Assembly: GCF_002196855.1 (NCBI RefSeq)
Contig: NZ_NIPW01000011.1
Coordinates: 124,001 to 188,000, forward strand
DNA: 64,000 nucleotides
From: Haematobacter genomosp. 1
GTDB lineage: Bacteria > Pseudomonadota > Alphaproteobacteria > Rhodobacterales > Rhodobacteraceae
Direction: 5' to 3'
The notes below the pieces were generated by a model. That model was given only the letters and a program-made list of their open reading frames with translations. It had not been told where the DNA came from and did not search any database. Shown one piece after another: positions 47,232-54,375 of the stretch. A program made the translations under genes and the position numbers. How positions within the stretch are numbered: position 1 is the stretch's first letter; the number at the start of each line of letters is the position of its first letter.

Positions 47232-47761
47232 TGCAACGCCTCCATGATGCGCACGATCCGCGCGGCATGGGCGAGCTGCGGGCGGCCGGAGAGCGCGGCC
47301 CGCGCCTGCACCACGGTGCCGGGATAGGCCGGCCAGGCGGAGACCACGGAGACTTCGATCAGCTCCACGGCGCGCAGTTCGCGGCGGTCGCCCTGACGGT
47401 GCTGGTCGCGGACGGTGAAGCCGAAGCTCATGCCCCCAAGGTCGCCCCGTTCGGCAAGCGCCAGCACATCGCGGCCGGCCTGCGTGTCGGGAAGGTCGAG
47501 GTCGAAGGCGAGCCCGCGGGTATCTTCGGTCAGGCGGAGCGAGCCGGAACGGGTGCGACCCAGCACCTTACCGGGATCGTGGTCGAGCAGCGCCAGAATG
47601 TCGCGGCCGGAGGTGAGCGAGGCGAGGAAGGCACCGGGGGCGATGGTTTCGGTGAAGGCATCGCCGATGCGGGCTTCCGCGCCGAAGGTGGCGGCGTAGC
47701 CTTCCAGCCGGCGGCCGGTGGCGCGCAGCTCGGTCGCGATGGCGCGGCGTTCGACGGTCAC
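47228..47761 (-). CDS. HK97-family prohead protease
   Basis: 177 residues. Herpes-assemblin-like serine protease with His in ALLDHDPGKVLGRT (near 60) and Ser in GDLGGMSFGFTV (near 112). Cleaves the delta domain of the capsid protein during head maturation. Starts four bases inside the connector stop and ends in the portal start; standard neighbours portal-protease-capsid, though here a connector gene lies between protease and capsid. Confidence 0.94.
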   Translation of the reverse strand: MTVERRAIATELRATGRRLEGYAATFGAEARIGDAFTETIAPGAFLASLTSGRDILALLDHDPGKVLGRTRSGSLRLTEDTRGLAFDLDLPDTQAGRDVLALAERGDLGGMSFGFTVRDQHRQGDRRELRAVELIEVSVVSAWPAYPGTVVQARAALSGRPQLAHAARIVRIMEALQ

Positions 47762-48033
47762 AGGGCGATCTCCCGATACGGCGCGATCAGGCGGTTGATG
47801 ACGGGTGGGAACGGCGGTGCGGTGTCGTCACCCATCCGGCCCGACCATTGGAAGAAGTGATCGACAAGCAGGAGAGCCGCCCGCTTCACAGCAGGCGGCA
47901 CGGGATCGCAGGACGATGTGATCCCGATCGAGGCCAGATGATCCGTCGCGGCGGCAATCATCTGGACGATCTCGGCGTTGAGGTCGTCTTCGGTGATACG
48001 CAGGTGAAGCTTGGCCTCGTCGAGGGAGATCAT
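47758..48033 (-). CDS. Head-tail connector (gp6-like)
   Basis: 91 residues: SLDEAKLHLRITEDDLNAEI, then helices ending in a KRAALLLVDHFFQWSG segment and PFPPVINRLIAPYR, the typical gp6/YqbG-type adaptor with four helices. It would extend the portal and, in a satellite, form the docking point for a helper phage tail. Overlaps both neighbours by four bases. Confidence 0.88.
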   Translation of the reverse strand: MISLDEAKLHLRITEDDLNAEIVQMIAAATDHLASIGITSSCDPVPPAVKRAALLLVDHFFQWSGRMGDDTAPPFPPVINRLIAPYREIAL

Positions 48034-49331
48034 GCGCCGGAGCCTCCGGGTGTTACAATGCGTTTATAGGCGTCAAGCGGAGCGACGTTGAAGCGCATCG
48101 GGTCGCGCACCACCACATCGGCATCGAGGAAGGCGTGGATCAGCGCGCCGCCCTTCGAGGCCACATCGGCATGATACGGGTTCACGAGGATATCCACGCC
48201 CGACCAGTAGCCGATGTAGAGGCTCGCCCATTCGCCGTAGATCAGCGGGAAGACGTTCCCGGCGCTGCCCTCGGGCACATTGTCGGCTGCGATGTTCGGG
48301 ACGTTGGTCGAGGTCTCCACCCGCTTGCCGTGGAACATAGACTCGACCGGCGAGCCGGGCGGCACCACCTCGCCCATGCCGGTGAACCAGGTGCGCGCCA
48401 TGTGCATGATCAGCGGATGGGTCAGGAAGGCCGTGGTGCCGGTCACATCGTCCGTTTCCAGCCGGGCGATCATGTCGGAGGTGATTTCCGGTGTGACGAT
48501 GCTCGCGCTGGTGTAGATCGGCAGGATGGTGTTGAGGATGCCGCTCGGTTCGTTGACGCCGCCGCCCTTGATCGCCGCCGCATCGACGGCGCGGGCGATG
48601 AGAGAGCCGAGGTCGGCCCGCAGGATCGGCTCCAGCGCCGTGTAGCTTTGCAGCAGCATCCGGCGTGACACTTCGTATTCGGCCGCCACGGTCTTCGGCG
48701 ACATGCTGGCCTTGCCAAAGCGTGCGTCCGACCGGGAGGCGGGCGCGTGCTCCGCCACCCATCCGGCGCTTCCGCTGCCCGCGAGCCGGGGCAGATCGAG
48801 ATTGCCGGACAGCCCGCGCAGCACGGTCGCGCCCATGTCCTCCACCTTGAGCGCCGAGCGGCGGCGATCCATGAGCGGCCCCATCGTCGTGCCAATAAGG
48901 TTGCCCCCCGCCGCTCCGGCCGGGGTCGTGGTGGTGAGCGCGCGGGCTTCCATGAGGATTTCGGTGGGCACCATCACACCGCGCACCTCGCGGCCGCGCG
49001 ACAGCTCCTGATGCGCCTCGGCCTCAATGCCGGTCAGGCGGCCGCTCATGCCTTCGGACAGTGCTTTCGCCACGCTGTAGCTGCGCAGCTCCCGCGACAT
49101 ATCAGCTCCCGTGACGCGCTCGCCGGAGGCTTCGAAGCGTTCGAACTCCGCGATCTTCTCCGCGTCGGTGATCCGTCCGGCGAGGCCGCGCACTTCGGTC
49201 TCTAGCACATCGAACCGCCGGCGCTCGCCTTCGTCCAGATCGCGATTGGCCGCAAGCGCCGCGTCTGAAAGGCCGCGCATCTCCGCGACCTTTGCTGCAC
49301 GCGTCTCCCGCAGCGTGTTAAGAGTGGGCAT
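48030..49331 (-). CDS. HK97-family major capsid protein
   Basis: 433 residues from ATG 49331, preceded by AAGGAAT. The first about 130 residues are a charged coiled-coil delta domain (AAKVAEMRGLSDAALAANRD begins it), then the HK97 fold with GGNLIGTTMGPLMDRRRSALK and SRRMLLQSYTALEPILRADL, KGGGVNEPSGILN, and a C-terminal DADVVVRDPMRFNVAPLDAY. Longer upstream reading is not supported. It is the shell protein of the particle. Confidence 0.95.
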   Translation of the reverse strand: MPTLNTLRETRAAKVAEMRGLSDAALAANRDLDEGERRRFDVLETEVRGLAGRITDAEKIAEFERFEASGERVTGADMSRELRSYSVAKALSEGMSGRLTGIEAEAHQELSRGREVRGVMVPTEILMEARALTTTTPAGAAGGNLIGTTMGPLMDRRRSALKVEDMGATVLRGLSGNLDLPRLAGSGSAGWVAEHAPASRSDARFGKASMSPKTVAAEYEVSRRMLLQSYTALEPILRADLGSLIARAVDAAAIKGGGVNEPSGILNTILPIYTSASIVTPEITSDMIARLETDDVTGTTAFLTHPLIMHMARTWFTGMGEVVPPGSPVESMFHGKRVETSTNVPNIAADNVPEGSAGNVFPLIYGEWASLYIGYWSGVDILVNPYHADVASKGGALIHAFLDADVVVRDPMRFNVAPLDAYKRIVTPGGSGA

Positions 49332-49408
49332 CCTGATTCCTTTCCAAGGGTTTGAGGGTAGAAGGCCAGCGGGGGATTGTTTGGCGACAGGCCCCGCTGG
49401 CCGGTTGA

Positions 49409-50113
49409 TCAGGTTTGCAGCGCGTCCATCGCAAGTTCCTGAACCACGCCCCCCTGCAACCGGCGTGTATTCCACACTTGGCTGGCTTGACGGACGTAAC
49501 AGGTGAACTCCGCAGTAAACTGCCACCGCATGATTGTGTCGGGTTTGAATTGTGGAAATCTGAGAACATCCGAGCTGTCCTCCGTTCCGGCAATGAAGGC
49601 ATCAACGGCAACGCCAAATGGCATTTCTTCCGAATAACTGATGTCGACTCCAACGCCGTCAGGGCCACGGGACACCTTCACATCGTCTATTCTCAAAGTA
49701 GGGCGATCAGTGCCCACAAGCGCGAGCACACGAGAGAATGCGTCAAGGGCATTGGGACGTTCGGTCGGGCTTCCCATAAGCGGGGGGCACCGGCCTAGGT
49801 AGGTCGCAGCCCCCAACTCTTGTCCTTCATTCACAACCTGTTCAATCTGGCCCCAATTGAACCATTCGCATGTCATGAACCCCGCCCTCTCAATGAATGT
49901 GAGGGTCTCAACAACCGCAGTCGTCTCACCGGGAGCGAGGATGCCATAAACCAGCGTGGCAACATCTCGCGGCGTCATCTCGGCCCCCCCTTTTCCCCTT
50001 CCCCCGGATGAAAGCATCCCAGCTTCTCGGAGAAGTCGCGCGGTGAGCTTGACCGAACCCAAGGGCTCGCCAGTCAGGAGAGAGGCATAGGAGATGAGCG
50101 GGTTGAGCTTCAT
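49409..50113 (-). CDS. Phage-type protein with N-terminal helical DNA-binding-like domain
   Basis: 234 residues. N-terminal LLTGEPLGSVKLTARLLREA and GAEMTPRDVATLVYGILA resemble a recurrent domain in Rhodobacterales prophage proteins, possibly a helix-turn-helix. The C-terminal half (TLRIDDVKVSRGPDGVGVDI, later WQFTAEFTCYVRQASQVW) is unrecognised. The gene lies upstream of the capsid gene in the same direction, 77 bp apart. Role unknown; a candidate DNA-recognition partner of TerL. Confidence 0.65.
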   Translation of the reverse strand: MKLNPLISYASLLTGEPLGSVKLTARLLREAGMLSSGGRGKGGAEMTPRDVATLVYGILAPGETTAVVETLTFIERAGFMTCEWFNWGQIEQVVNEGQELGAATYLGRCPPLMGSPTERPNALDAFSRVLALVGTDRPTLRIDDVKVSRGPDGVGVDISYSEEMPFGVAVDAFIAGTEDSSDVLRFPQFKPDTIMRWQFTAEFTCYVRQASQVWNTRRLQGGVVQELAMDALQT

Positions 50114-50163
50114 AAGGCATATGTGCCTTCAACGCATTTATGCGTCAAGAGACGAAATTGCGC

Positions 50164-50430
50164 TCAAATCAATTTCTCTGGCTGCCGGGCGAACAGACGG
50201 TCTTCAAGTTCCGGCAGCACGTCGATCAGCATCTTGATCGCCCGCTCCATGCCCTGAAACGCGAAATGGTTGTCGCCGAAGACCGGATGTTCTGCGGCAC
50301 TAAGCTGCGCCTGTTCCGCCGCGCGTGCATCGCAGAAGGCTTGCAGAATGCTGATGGCTTCAATGATCTGCGCGTGCGGGTCGATGACCCTCTGCACGCT
50401 GCCGGGGAGGTTTCGGTCGTATCTGGTCAC
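50164..50430 (-). CDS. Hypothetical phage-type protein
   Basis: 88 residues, all-helical by composition: VIDPHAQIIEAISILQAFCD and FQGMERAIKMLIDVLPELED. No recognised family. Lies between the CTG-start candidate and the 234-residue gene, all leftward. Helical and small like many TerS or regulator subunits, but there is no sequence evidence for either. Confidence 0.6.
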   Translation of the reverse strand: MTRYDRNLPGSVQRVIDPHAQIIEAISILQAFCDARAAEQAQLSAAEHPVFGDNHFAFQGMERAIKMLIDVLPELEDRLFARQPEKLI

Positions 50431-50474
50431 GTTCTATGCCCTTGGGAAGCGGAGATAACGCAGGCAAAGCCTGA

Positions 50475-50666
50475 TCACGATTCGCCGTCAAGTAGCCGGC
50501 TGATCCGCGCCCGCGCGCGCCGCGTGTAGCTGCGGGTCTCCCGTTCGGTGTCGGAATAACCCTGTTCCTTTTCGCCCGCGTCCAAGGCAAGGGTGAGAAG
50601 GTCGTGAATTTCTGCAAGGGTGGCAGAAGGCGAGCCGGGGGCGGCTGCCGAAGTGAGGTTCGGCAG
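50475..50666 (-). CDS. Small gene with probable CTG start
   Basis: 63 residues if translation starts at CTG 50666 (LPNLTSAAAPGSPSATLAEI). Composition is clearly coding-like, with an amphipathic HDLLTLALDAGEKEQGY and basic C-terminus YTRRARARISRLLDGES. The frame is open from a stop at 50700-50702 and has no ATG, GTG or TTG before mid-gene. GGAG lies 7 bp ahead of the CTG. It is either a true non-AUG start or a gene that lost its start codon. It lies just left of the divergent operator. Confidence 0.55.
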   Translation of the reverse strand: MPNLTSAAAPGSPSATLAEIHDLLTLALDAGEKEQGYSDTERETRSYTRRARARISRLLDGES

Positions 50667-50695
50667 TCTAGGCTCCGTTGCGATAAAATCAGAAC

Positions 50696-50751
50696 ATCGT
50701 TACGATACGCTAGCGGCAATATGTCGGTCAATCTAAATCATAACGGTGTTA
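50696..50751. promoter_or_regulatory. Two palindromic operators in the element's divergent control region
   Basis: ATCGTTACGAT (50696-50706) is a perfect 11-bp dyad, and TAACGGTGTTA (50741-50751) is a perfect dyad sharing the TTAC/GTAA-type half-site (GTTACGA in both surroundings). They are 45 bp apart centre to centre, in an AT-rich stretch between leftward head genes and the rightward XRE gene. Likely binding sites of the XRE-type repressor. Confidence 0.6.
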
Positions 50752-50755
50752 CGAC

Positions 50756-50989
50756 TTGAACGGATTGCAGTGTAAGATGGCCCGTGCGGCAACTGGTTTG
50801 GGGGTGAGGGAGCTTGCCAAGCTGGCCTCGGTTTCGCCCGATACCATTGCACGCCTGGAGCGCGGCGATGAGCTTCGTGCCAGCACCATTGAAACGATCC
50901 AGACGGCCTTAGAAGCCGCTGGCGTCGAGTTTATCCCAGAGAACGGCGGCGGTGCCGGCGTGAGATTGAAGAAGGACTATACCACGTGA
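50756..50989 (+). CDS. XRE-type helix-turn-helix regulator
   Basis: 77 residues from TTG 50756 (MNGLQCKMARAATGLG) or 70 from ATG 50777; relatives I know begin with the LQCKMARAA block, which favours the TTG. Helix-turn-helix: VRELAKLASVSPDTIARLER. GVEFIPENGGGAGVRLKK at the C-terminus is typical of a small phage/ICE regulator group. Its start lies 5 bp beyond an operator. Likely controls both directions of the element. Confidence 0.82.
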   Translation: MNGLQCKMARAATGLGVRELAKLASVSPDTIARLERGDELRASTIETIQTALEAAGVEFIPENGGGAGVRLKKDYTT

Positions 50990-51192
50990 GAAAGCCCAAC
51001 ACGCGCGAGCGTGACGTTCTGAACGCGTTCGTCTTCGACATTCCTGAACCTTGGGGCAACTTCCCAGACGCGGGCCCCAAAACCCGCGCATCTATGCTCG
51101 AAGAGGGCTGGATTGAACTGAATGAGGATCCGACTTATCCCCATGACTATTATCAAATCACTCCGGCAGGCAAAATCGCGCGCGATAGCTGA
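50986..51192 (+). CDS. Small partner of the XRE regulator
   Basis: 68 residues, GTG start overlapping the regulator's TGA (GTGA). RERDVLNAFVFDIPEPWGNF and EGWIELNEDPTYPHDYYQIT with TPAGKIARDS at the end look like a small winged-helix-like fold (the final TPAG is like the wing end of such domains). No family recognised. Co-transcribed with the regulator; possibly an anti-repressor or co-regulator. Confidence 0.6.
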   Translation: MRKPNTRERDVLNAFVFDIPEPWGNFPDAGPKTRASMLEEGWIELNEDPTYPHDYYQITPAGKIARDS

Positions 51193-51221
51193 CCCCTAAT
51201 GGGCGGTGGAGCTGTTGCTCA

Positions 51222-52883
51222 CTAATCCATCAACTCCGCCAGACATGCCGGCAGTTCTTCCCGTTCCACCCGGCCTGACACCGCAAGCGCCATAGCCAGC
51301 GCCACCATCCCGTCGATCCGGCCCGTGCTCTTATGCTTGGCAAGTTTCCTATTGCCCGCCGCATCCCGCTCTATGACGGCATTCGCGGCGCACATGGTCA
51401 GGATCGGGTTGGCGGCGTGGCGGAGCCGCCCTTCGGCCACCAGCCGTTCCATGAGGTCGATGGCCGGGGCCATGTCCTTGAAGCCCTGGCCGAACTCGGC
51501 CAGCGGCAGCTCCGCGCCCAGGGCGTTCAGCTCGCGTTTCAGATCCTCGATGCGCCAGCGGTCATAGGCGAGGCCTTGCAGGTCGAACTCCGCCGCCGCC
51601 TCGGCAATGTCCTGGGCGACGAAGGACGGGTCTACAGTGGCCCCTGGAATGGCTGTGAGGATGCCCTGCCGTGCCCAGACGTCATAGGGCACCCGGTCAG
51701 CCTCGGATTTGTCCCGCAGGCCCGCCTCGGGGAGGTAGAAGCGGCAGAGCACGTCGAAGCTGCCTGCTTCATCCGGGAACACCAGCACGAAGGCGGTGAG
51801 GTCGCGCGAGGCCGAGAGGTCGAGCCCGCCGTAGCAGGTCCGGCCCGCCAGGTCTGCCCGCAGCGCGCCGCCGTTTGCATCCCATTCCGCCTTGGCTATG
51901 AAGCGGACATGCGCGCTCACCCGCTGGTTCAGGATCAGGTTGCGGAAGCTATGCTCGGCCGAAGGCATGCGCTGCGCCTGCGCCGCCTGGCGCTTCACGT
52001 CCGACAGGCTGCGGAAGTCGCCAAGGGCGGGGTTGGCCTTCGCCCAGGTGTCGGGGTGCCACGGATCGTCCGCATCGGTCGCGCCGTAGAAGGTCAGGTG
52101 GAAGGCAGGGTCGTCCAGTTCGCCCGCGTTCACCTTCAGCCCGTAATCCACCAACTCCGACATGATGGCGTGATCGTCGGCCGCCTGGGTGGAGATGACG
52201 CACATCAGCGGATTGTCACGCGCGCCCATGGCGGTGTCGAGGGCCTCGTAGAGGTCGCGCTTCGGGGCCTGGCCGAGTTCGTCATAGACGATGAAGGACG
52301 GCGAGAGCCCGTGCTTGCCCGCCACATCGGCGGAGAGCGCGGCGAAGATGGAACCCTTGCCCTGGCCGGTCAGCACCTCGATCTCCTTGCGGAACTTGGT
52401 GACGTTCACGCGGGCGTCCAGTTCGGGATGCGCGTCGAGGATGGCGATAATCTCGTTGAACGTCTTGCCCGACTGGAAGCGGTCGTTGGCGGCGGCATAG
52501 ACCTCGCCCCGGCTCTCCGACTCTGGGCCCAGGAGGTGGCAGAGAGCGAGACCGGCGACCAGCTGCGTCTTGCCGTTCTTCCGGGGCATCGACAGCACGG
52601 CGGTGCGCACCGGCCGGGTGCCGTCCTCATCCTCGGCATAGACGGCTTCGAGGAACCGGCGCTGGAAAGGGCGCACCTGGAGCTTGGAACCGGCAAGGGA
52701 GCCCTGCGTGATCGGCAGATCCTCCAGAAACGCCACGACGCGCCCGATGCGCGAGAGGCCCGGCACCTCCCACGGCAGTTGCCGCCGCATCGGACGGCCT
52801 TCCTCGGAGGTGAAGAGGCTCCCCTGCTTCGTATCAACCAGTTCCAGATGCTTCGGTTTGGCTCCCGGCCCACGCTGCCCCAT
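51222..52883 (-). CDS. Terminase large subunit
   Basis: 553 residues. ATPase: Walker A SMPRKNGKTQLVAGLA near 98-113, Walker B FIVYDELGQ at 197-205, motif III region CVISTQA. Nuclease: RTCYGGLDLSASRDLTAF in the RNase-H-like domain and the C-terminal Asp in GRIDGMVALAMA. The N-terminus GQRGPGAKPKHLE is typical for this TerL group. Packages DNA into the head. It is separated from the head genes by the inverted regulatory pair, and follows HNH by 3 bp. Confidence 0.95.
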   Translation of the reverse strand: MGQRGPGAKPKHLELVDTKQGSLFTSEEGRPMRRQLPWEVPGLSRIGRVVAFLEDLPITQGSLAGSKLQVRPFQRRFLEAVYAEDEDGTRPVRTAVLSMPRKNGKTQLVAGLALCHLLGPESESRGEVYAAANDRFQSGKTFNEIIAILDAHPELDARVNVTKFRKEIEVLTGQGKGSIFAALSADVAGKHGLSPSFIVYDELGQAPKRDLYEALDTAMGARDNPLMCVISTQAADDHAIMSELVDYGLKVNAGELDDPAFHLTFYGATDADDPWHPDTWAKANPALGDFRSLSDVKRQAAQAQRMPSAEHSFRNLILNQRVSAHVRFIAKAEWDANGGALRADLAGRTCYGGLDLSASRDLTAFVLVFPDEAGSFDVLCRFYLPEAGLRDKSEADRVPYDVWARQGILTAIPGATVDPSFVAQDIAEAAAEFDLQGLAYDRWRIEDLKRELNALGAELPLAEFGQGFKDMAPAIDLMERLVAEGRLRHAANPILTMCAANAVIERDAAGNRKLAKHKSTGRIDGMVALAMALAVSGRVEREELPACLAELMD

Positions 52884-52886
52884 CTC

Positions 52887-53285
52887 TCAAGCCTCGGATT
52901 TCTTAATTAAATCTGCGCGACAGTTCCCCATCGGTTCGGAGCCGGGGATTTGCCGTCCTTGCACCGCCCCCTCCCCGTGCCACGCATCGAAGGGATCAAT
53001 TGGATTCCCGTCAGCATCGAAGCCTTTGAAACGGCGACGGAAGGCCGGGCCGTGCTGCCGATCGAAGCTAGCGGTCTTCTCGTTGTGGCAGCGCTCGCAG
53101 AGTGAGAGCAGGCCAGACAGCTCGGGGAACGGAGAGCCGCCCTGCCGGATCGGGGTAAAGTGATCGACCACGCTTGCCGGTTCGATCCGGTCGCGGCGGA
53201 TGCAGATTTCGCAGAGCGGGGCAGCATCGAGCTTGGCAAGCCGGAGCTTCGACCACCGAGAGGTGTTGTAGGGCCAAGACGCCAT
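52887..53285 (-). CDS. HNH endonuclease
   Basis: 132 residues from ATG 53285 (MASWPYNTSRWSKLR); nine more residues to 53312 are less likely. Zinc pairs CEIC (25, 28) and CERC (63, 66) flank the catalytic VVDHFTPIRQGG (His42) and HNEKTA. In HK97-like phages HNH proteins stimulate terminase cleavage. Stop to TerL start is only 3 bp, leaving no gene between where TerS usually sits. Confidence 0.9.
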   Translation of the reverse strand: MASWPYNTSRWSKLRLAKLDAAPLCEICIRRDRIEPASVVDHFTPIRQGGSPFPELSGLLSLCERCHNEKTASFDRQHGPAFRRRFKGFDADGNPIDPFDAWHGEGAVQGRQIPGSEPMGNCRADLIKKSEA

Positions 53286-53333
53286 CAGCGAAGACCTCGG
53301 GCAATGCGGCACGGCTTCATGGCTGACCGGCGA

Positions 53334-53564
53334 TCACGCAGCGTCACGGCGGGTCTCCATTACACCGAGAGCCCATGCAGCCCATCTCTTCGCAATCGAG
53401 GTCTGCATTTCGTCGATGGGCCGGGGTGGCGAGGTGTAGGGGACGTCGAAGCCCGTTCCCGACTGGTCGCTGCTGCGGATGCCGAGTTGGCCCAAACTCG
53501 GGAAACCCTCACTTCCGAGCCAGTCATTCCATGCCTCAACGCGCCGTGATCCGTCATACGCCAC
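53334..53564 (-). CDS. Small phage-type protein (GTG start)
   Basis: 76 residues from GTG 53564 (start MAYDGSRRVEAWNDWLGSEG). It is Trp-rich and has GFDVPYTSPPRPIDEMQTS and RWAAWALGVMETRR. Reading can be extended upstream to 53720 but that part is the antisense frame of the neighbouring gene. I know such short proteins from Rhodobacterales phages, without function; the spacing before HNH makes it a possible TerS replacement or late regulator. Confidence 0.6.
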   Translation of the reverse strand: MAYDGSRRVEAWNDWLGSEGFPSLGQLGIRSSDQSGTGFDVPYTSPPRPIDEMQTSIAKRWAAWALGVMETRRDAA

Positions 53565-53628
53565 GGCTCGCAGATCGGGCCTCGGCCGCTCTGGCGCGCG
53601 CGTATTTTGGAAAGAGATTGGAGTATCT

Positions 53629-54243
53629 TTATAGGGGGGTGTGGGGGGGGAAGTGCAGTTCTGCACCCTTTTCGGAGCAGGGCTGCACCGTTTTTGGATG
53701 GGCAACCCGCAGAGTTGCACCGTTTTCAGGACGAGAAATAGGTGCGGTGTTGCCCTGTTTTACGGGAGCTGCCGCCGCATGGTTGCCCCGTTTTCCCGGA
53801 GCGGCCTGAGCAATATTGCCCGGCATCATGAAGACCATTACGGCGCGCTTGCCACGGCCGCGTCCATCGCTGCGGATCAGCCAGCCCGCGTTCGCCAGAG
53901 ACCGGAAGGCGCGCTTCACGGTGTCCACAGAGACCGCCAGCGCCTCCGCGAAGCCTTCGTTATGCCACAGGCAGTCGCCGGTCGCATGGTCGGCTGCCTG
54001 GGTCACGATCACTGTGGCAAGGTTCTTTGCGGCGGCGGGCAGATCGCGCTCGCGCAGCATTGCTTCGAGCCAGCGCCAGCGGGCACTGTTCCAGTTACCT
54101 TGAAGCAGACGCGGCGGGCTTGCGTCGTCGTCGGGATCGGGATAGCTTTTCGACTGAAGCTCGGAAGCTTTTTTATCAGCCCCGGTCGCGCCCGCCAGCG
54201 CACCGGGGTTTTCCACTTTTTGGGGCGAAATCAGGTTCGCCAA
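53629..54243 (-). CDS. Helix-turn-helix protein at the element's right end
   Basis: 204 residues. A central winged helix (EGFAEALAVSVDTVKRAFRS, then LANAGWLIRSDGRGRGKRAV) resembles replication-initiator-like or DUF-type phage HTH proteins; the C-terminus is repetitive (KRGNHAAAAPVKQGNTAPIS, ENGATLRVAHPKT) and rich in basic residues. First gene of the leftward packaging module. It may initiate replication or activate the late genes; no primase or helicase motif is present. Confidence 0.75.
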   Translation of the reverse strand: MANLISPQKVENPGALAGATGADKKASELQSKSYPDPDDDASPPRLLQGNWNSARWRWLEAMLRERDLPAAAKNLATVIVTQAADHATGDCLWHNEGFAEALAVSVDTVKRAFRSLANAGWLIRSDGRGRGKRAVMVFMMPGNIAQAAPGKRGNHAAAAPVKQGNTAPISRPENGATLRVAHPKTVQPCSEKGAELHFPPHTPL

Positions 54244-54327
54244 ATCCCGATTTTTCGCAGCGTTTTCAACGGGAGATATTTGAAGGTTCGCCAGCCTAAC
54301 CGGCTGATTTCCCTGTTTTCCTTCAAT

Positions 54328-54338
54328 CCCACCGGACA
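54328..54338. other. Candidate attR core (11-bp direct repeat)
   Basis: Second copy of CCCACCGGACA, identical to 44699-44709, just past the start of the last element gene and 38 bp from the ilvN stop. Removing the element would rejoin GC-rich sequence after the CoA-transferase gene to the ilvN terminator. Confidence 0.5.
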
Positions 54339-54344
54339 GGGGGT

Positions 54345-54367
54345 GCGGGGGGAGCGTGCTCCCCCGC
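54345..54367 (-). terminator. ilvN terminator hairpin
   Basis: GCGGGGGGAGC (54345-54355) pairs with GCTCCCCCGC (54358-54367) over a 2-nt turn, 9 bp beyond the ilvN stop. Strong stem; no T tract in the leftward direction. Confidence 0.6.
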
Positions 54368-54375
54368 TTTCTCCG

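Larger units (their letters stand above)
44699..54338. mobile_element. Tailless HK97-head integrated element (phage satellite / cf-PICI-like)
   Basis: Contents in order: integrase, small coupled protein, portal, prohead protease, head-tail connector, major capsid, three small genes, divergent XRE-type regulator and partner, TerL, HNH, a 76-residue gene, and a helix-turn-helix protein. No tail tape measure, tube, fibre, lysis, or recognisable replicase gene is present. An 11-bp direct repeat flanks it, between the CoA-transferase gene and ilvN. A decayed prophage is the main alternative, but no head gene is broken and genes overlap tightly, which favours a selected, functional small element. 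Confidence 0.75.

Noticed and set aside
48030-49526. A longer capsid start at 49526
   Set aside because: The added residues show no capsid similarity and ATG 49331 has a good ribosome site and a normal delta-domain beginning.
44699-54338. Calling the island a complete temperate prophage
   Set aside because: No tail, lysis or recognisable replication genes are present, so at best it is a satellite or a remnant.
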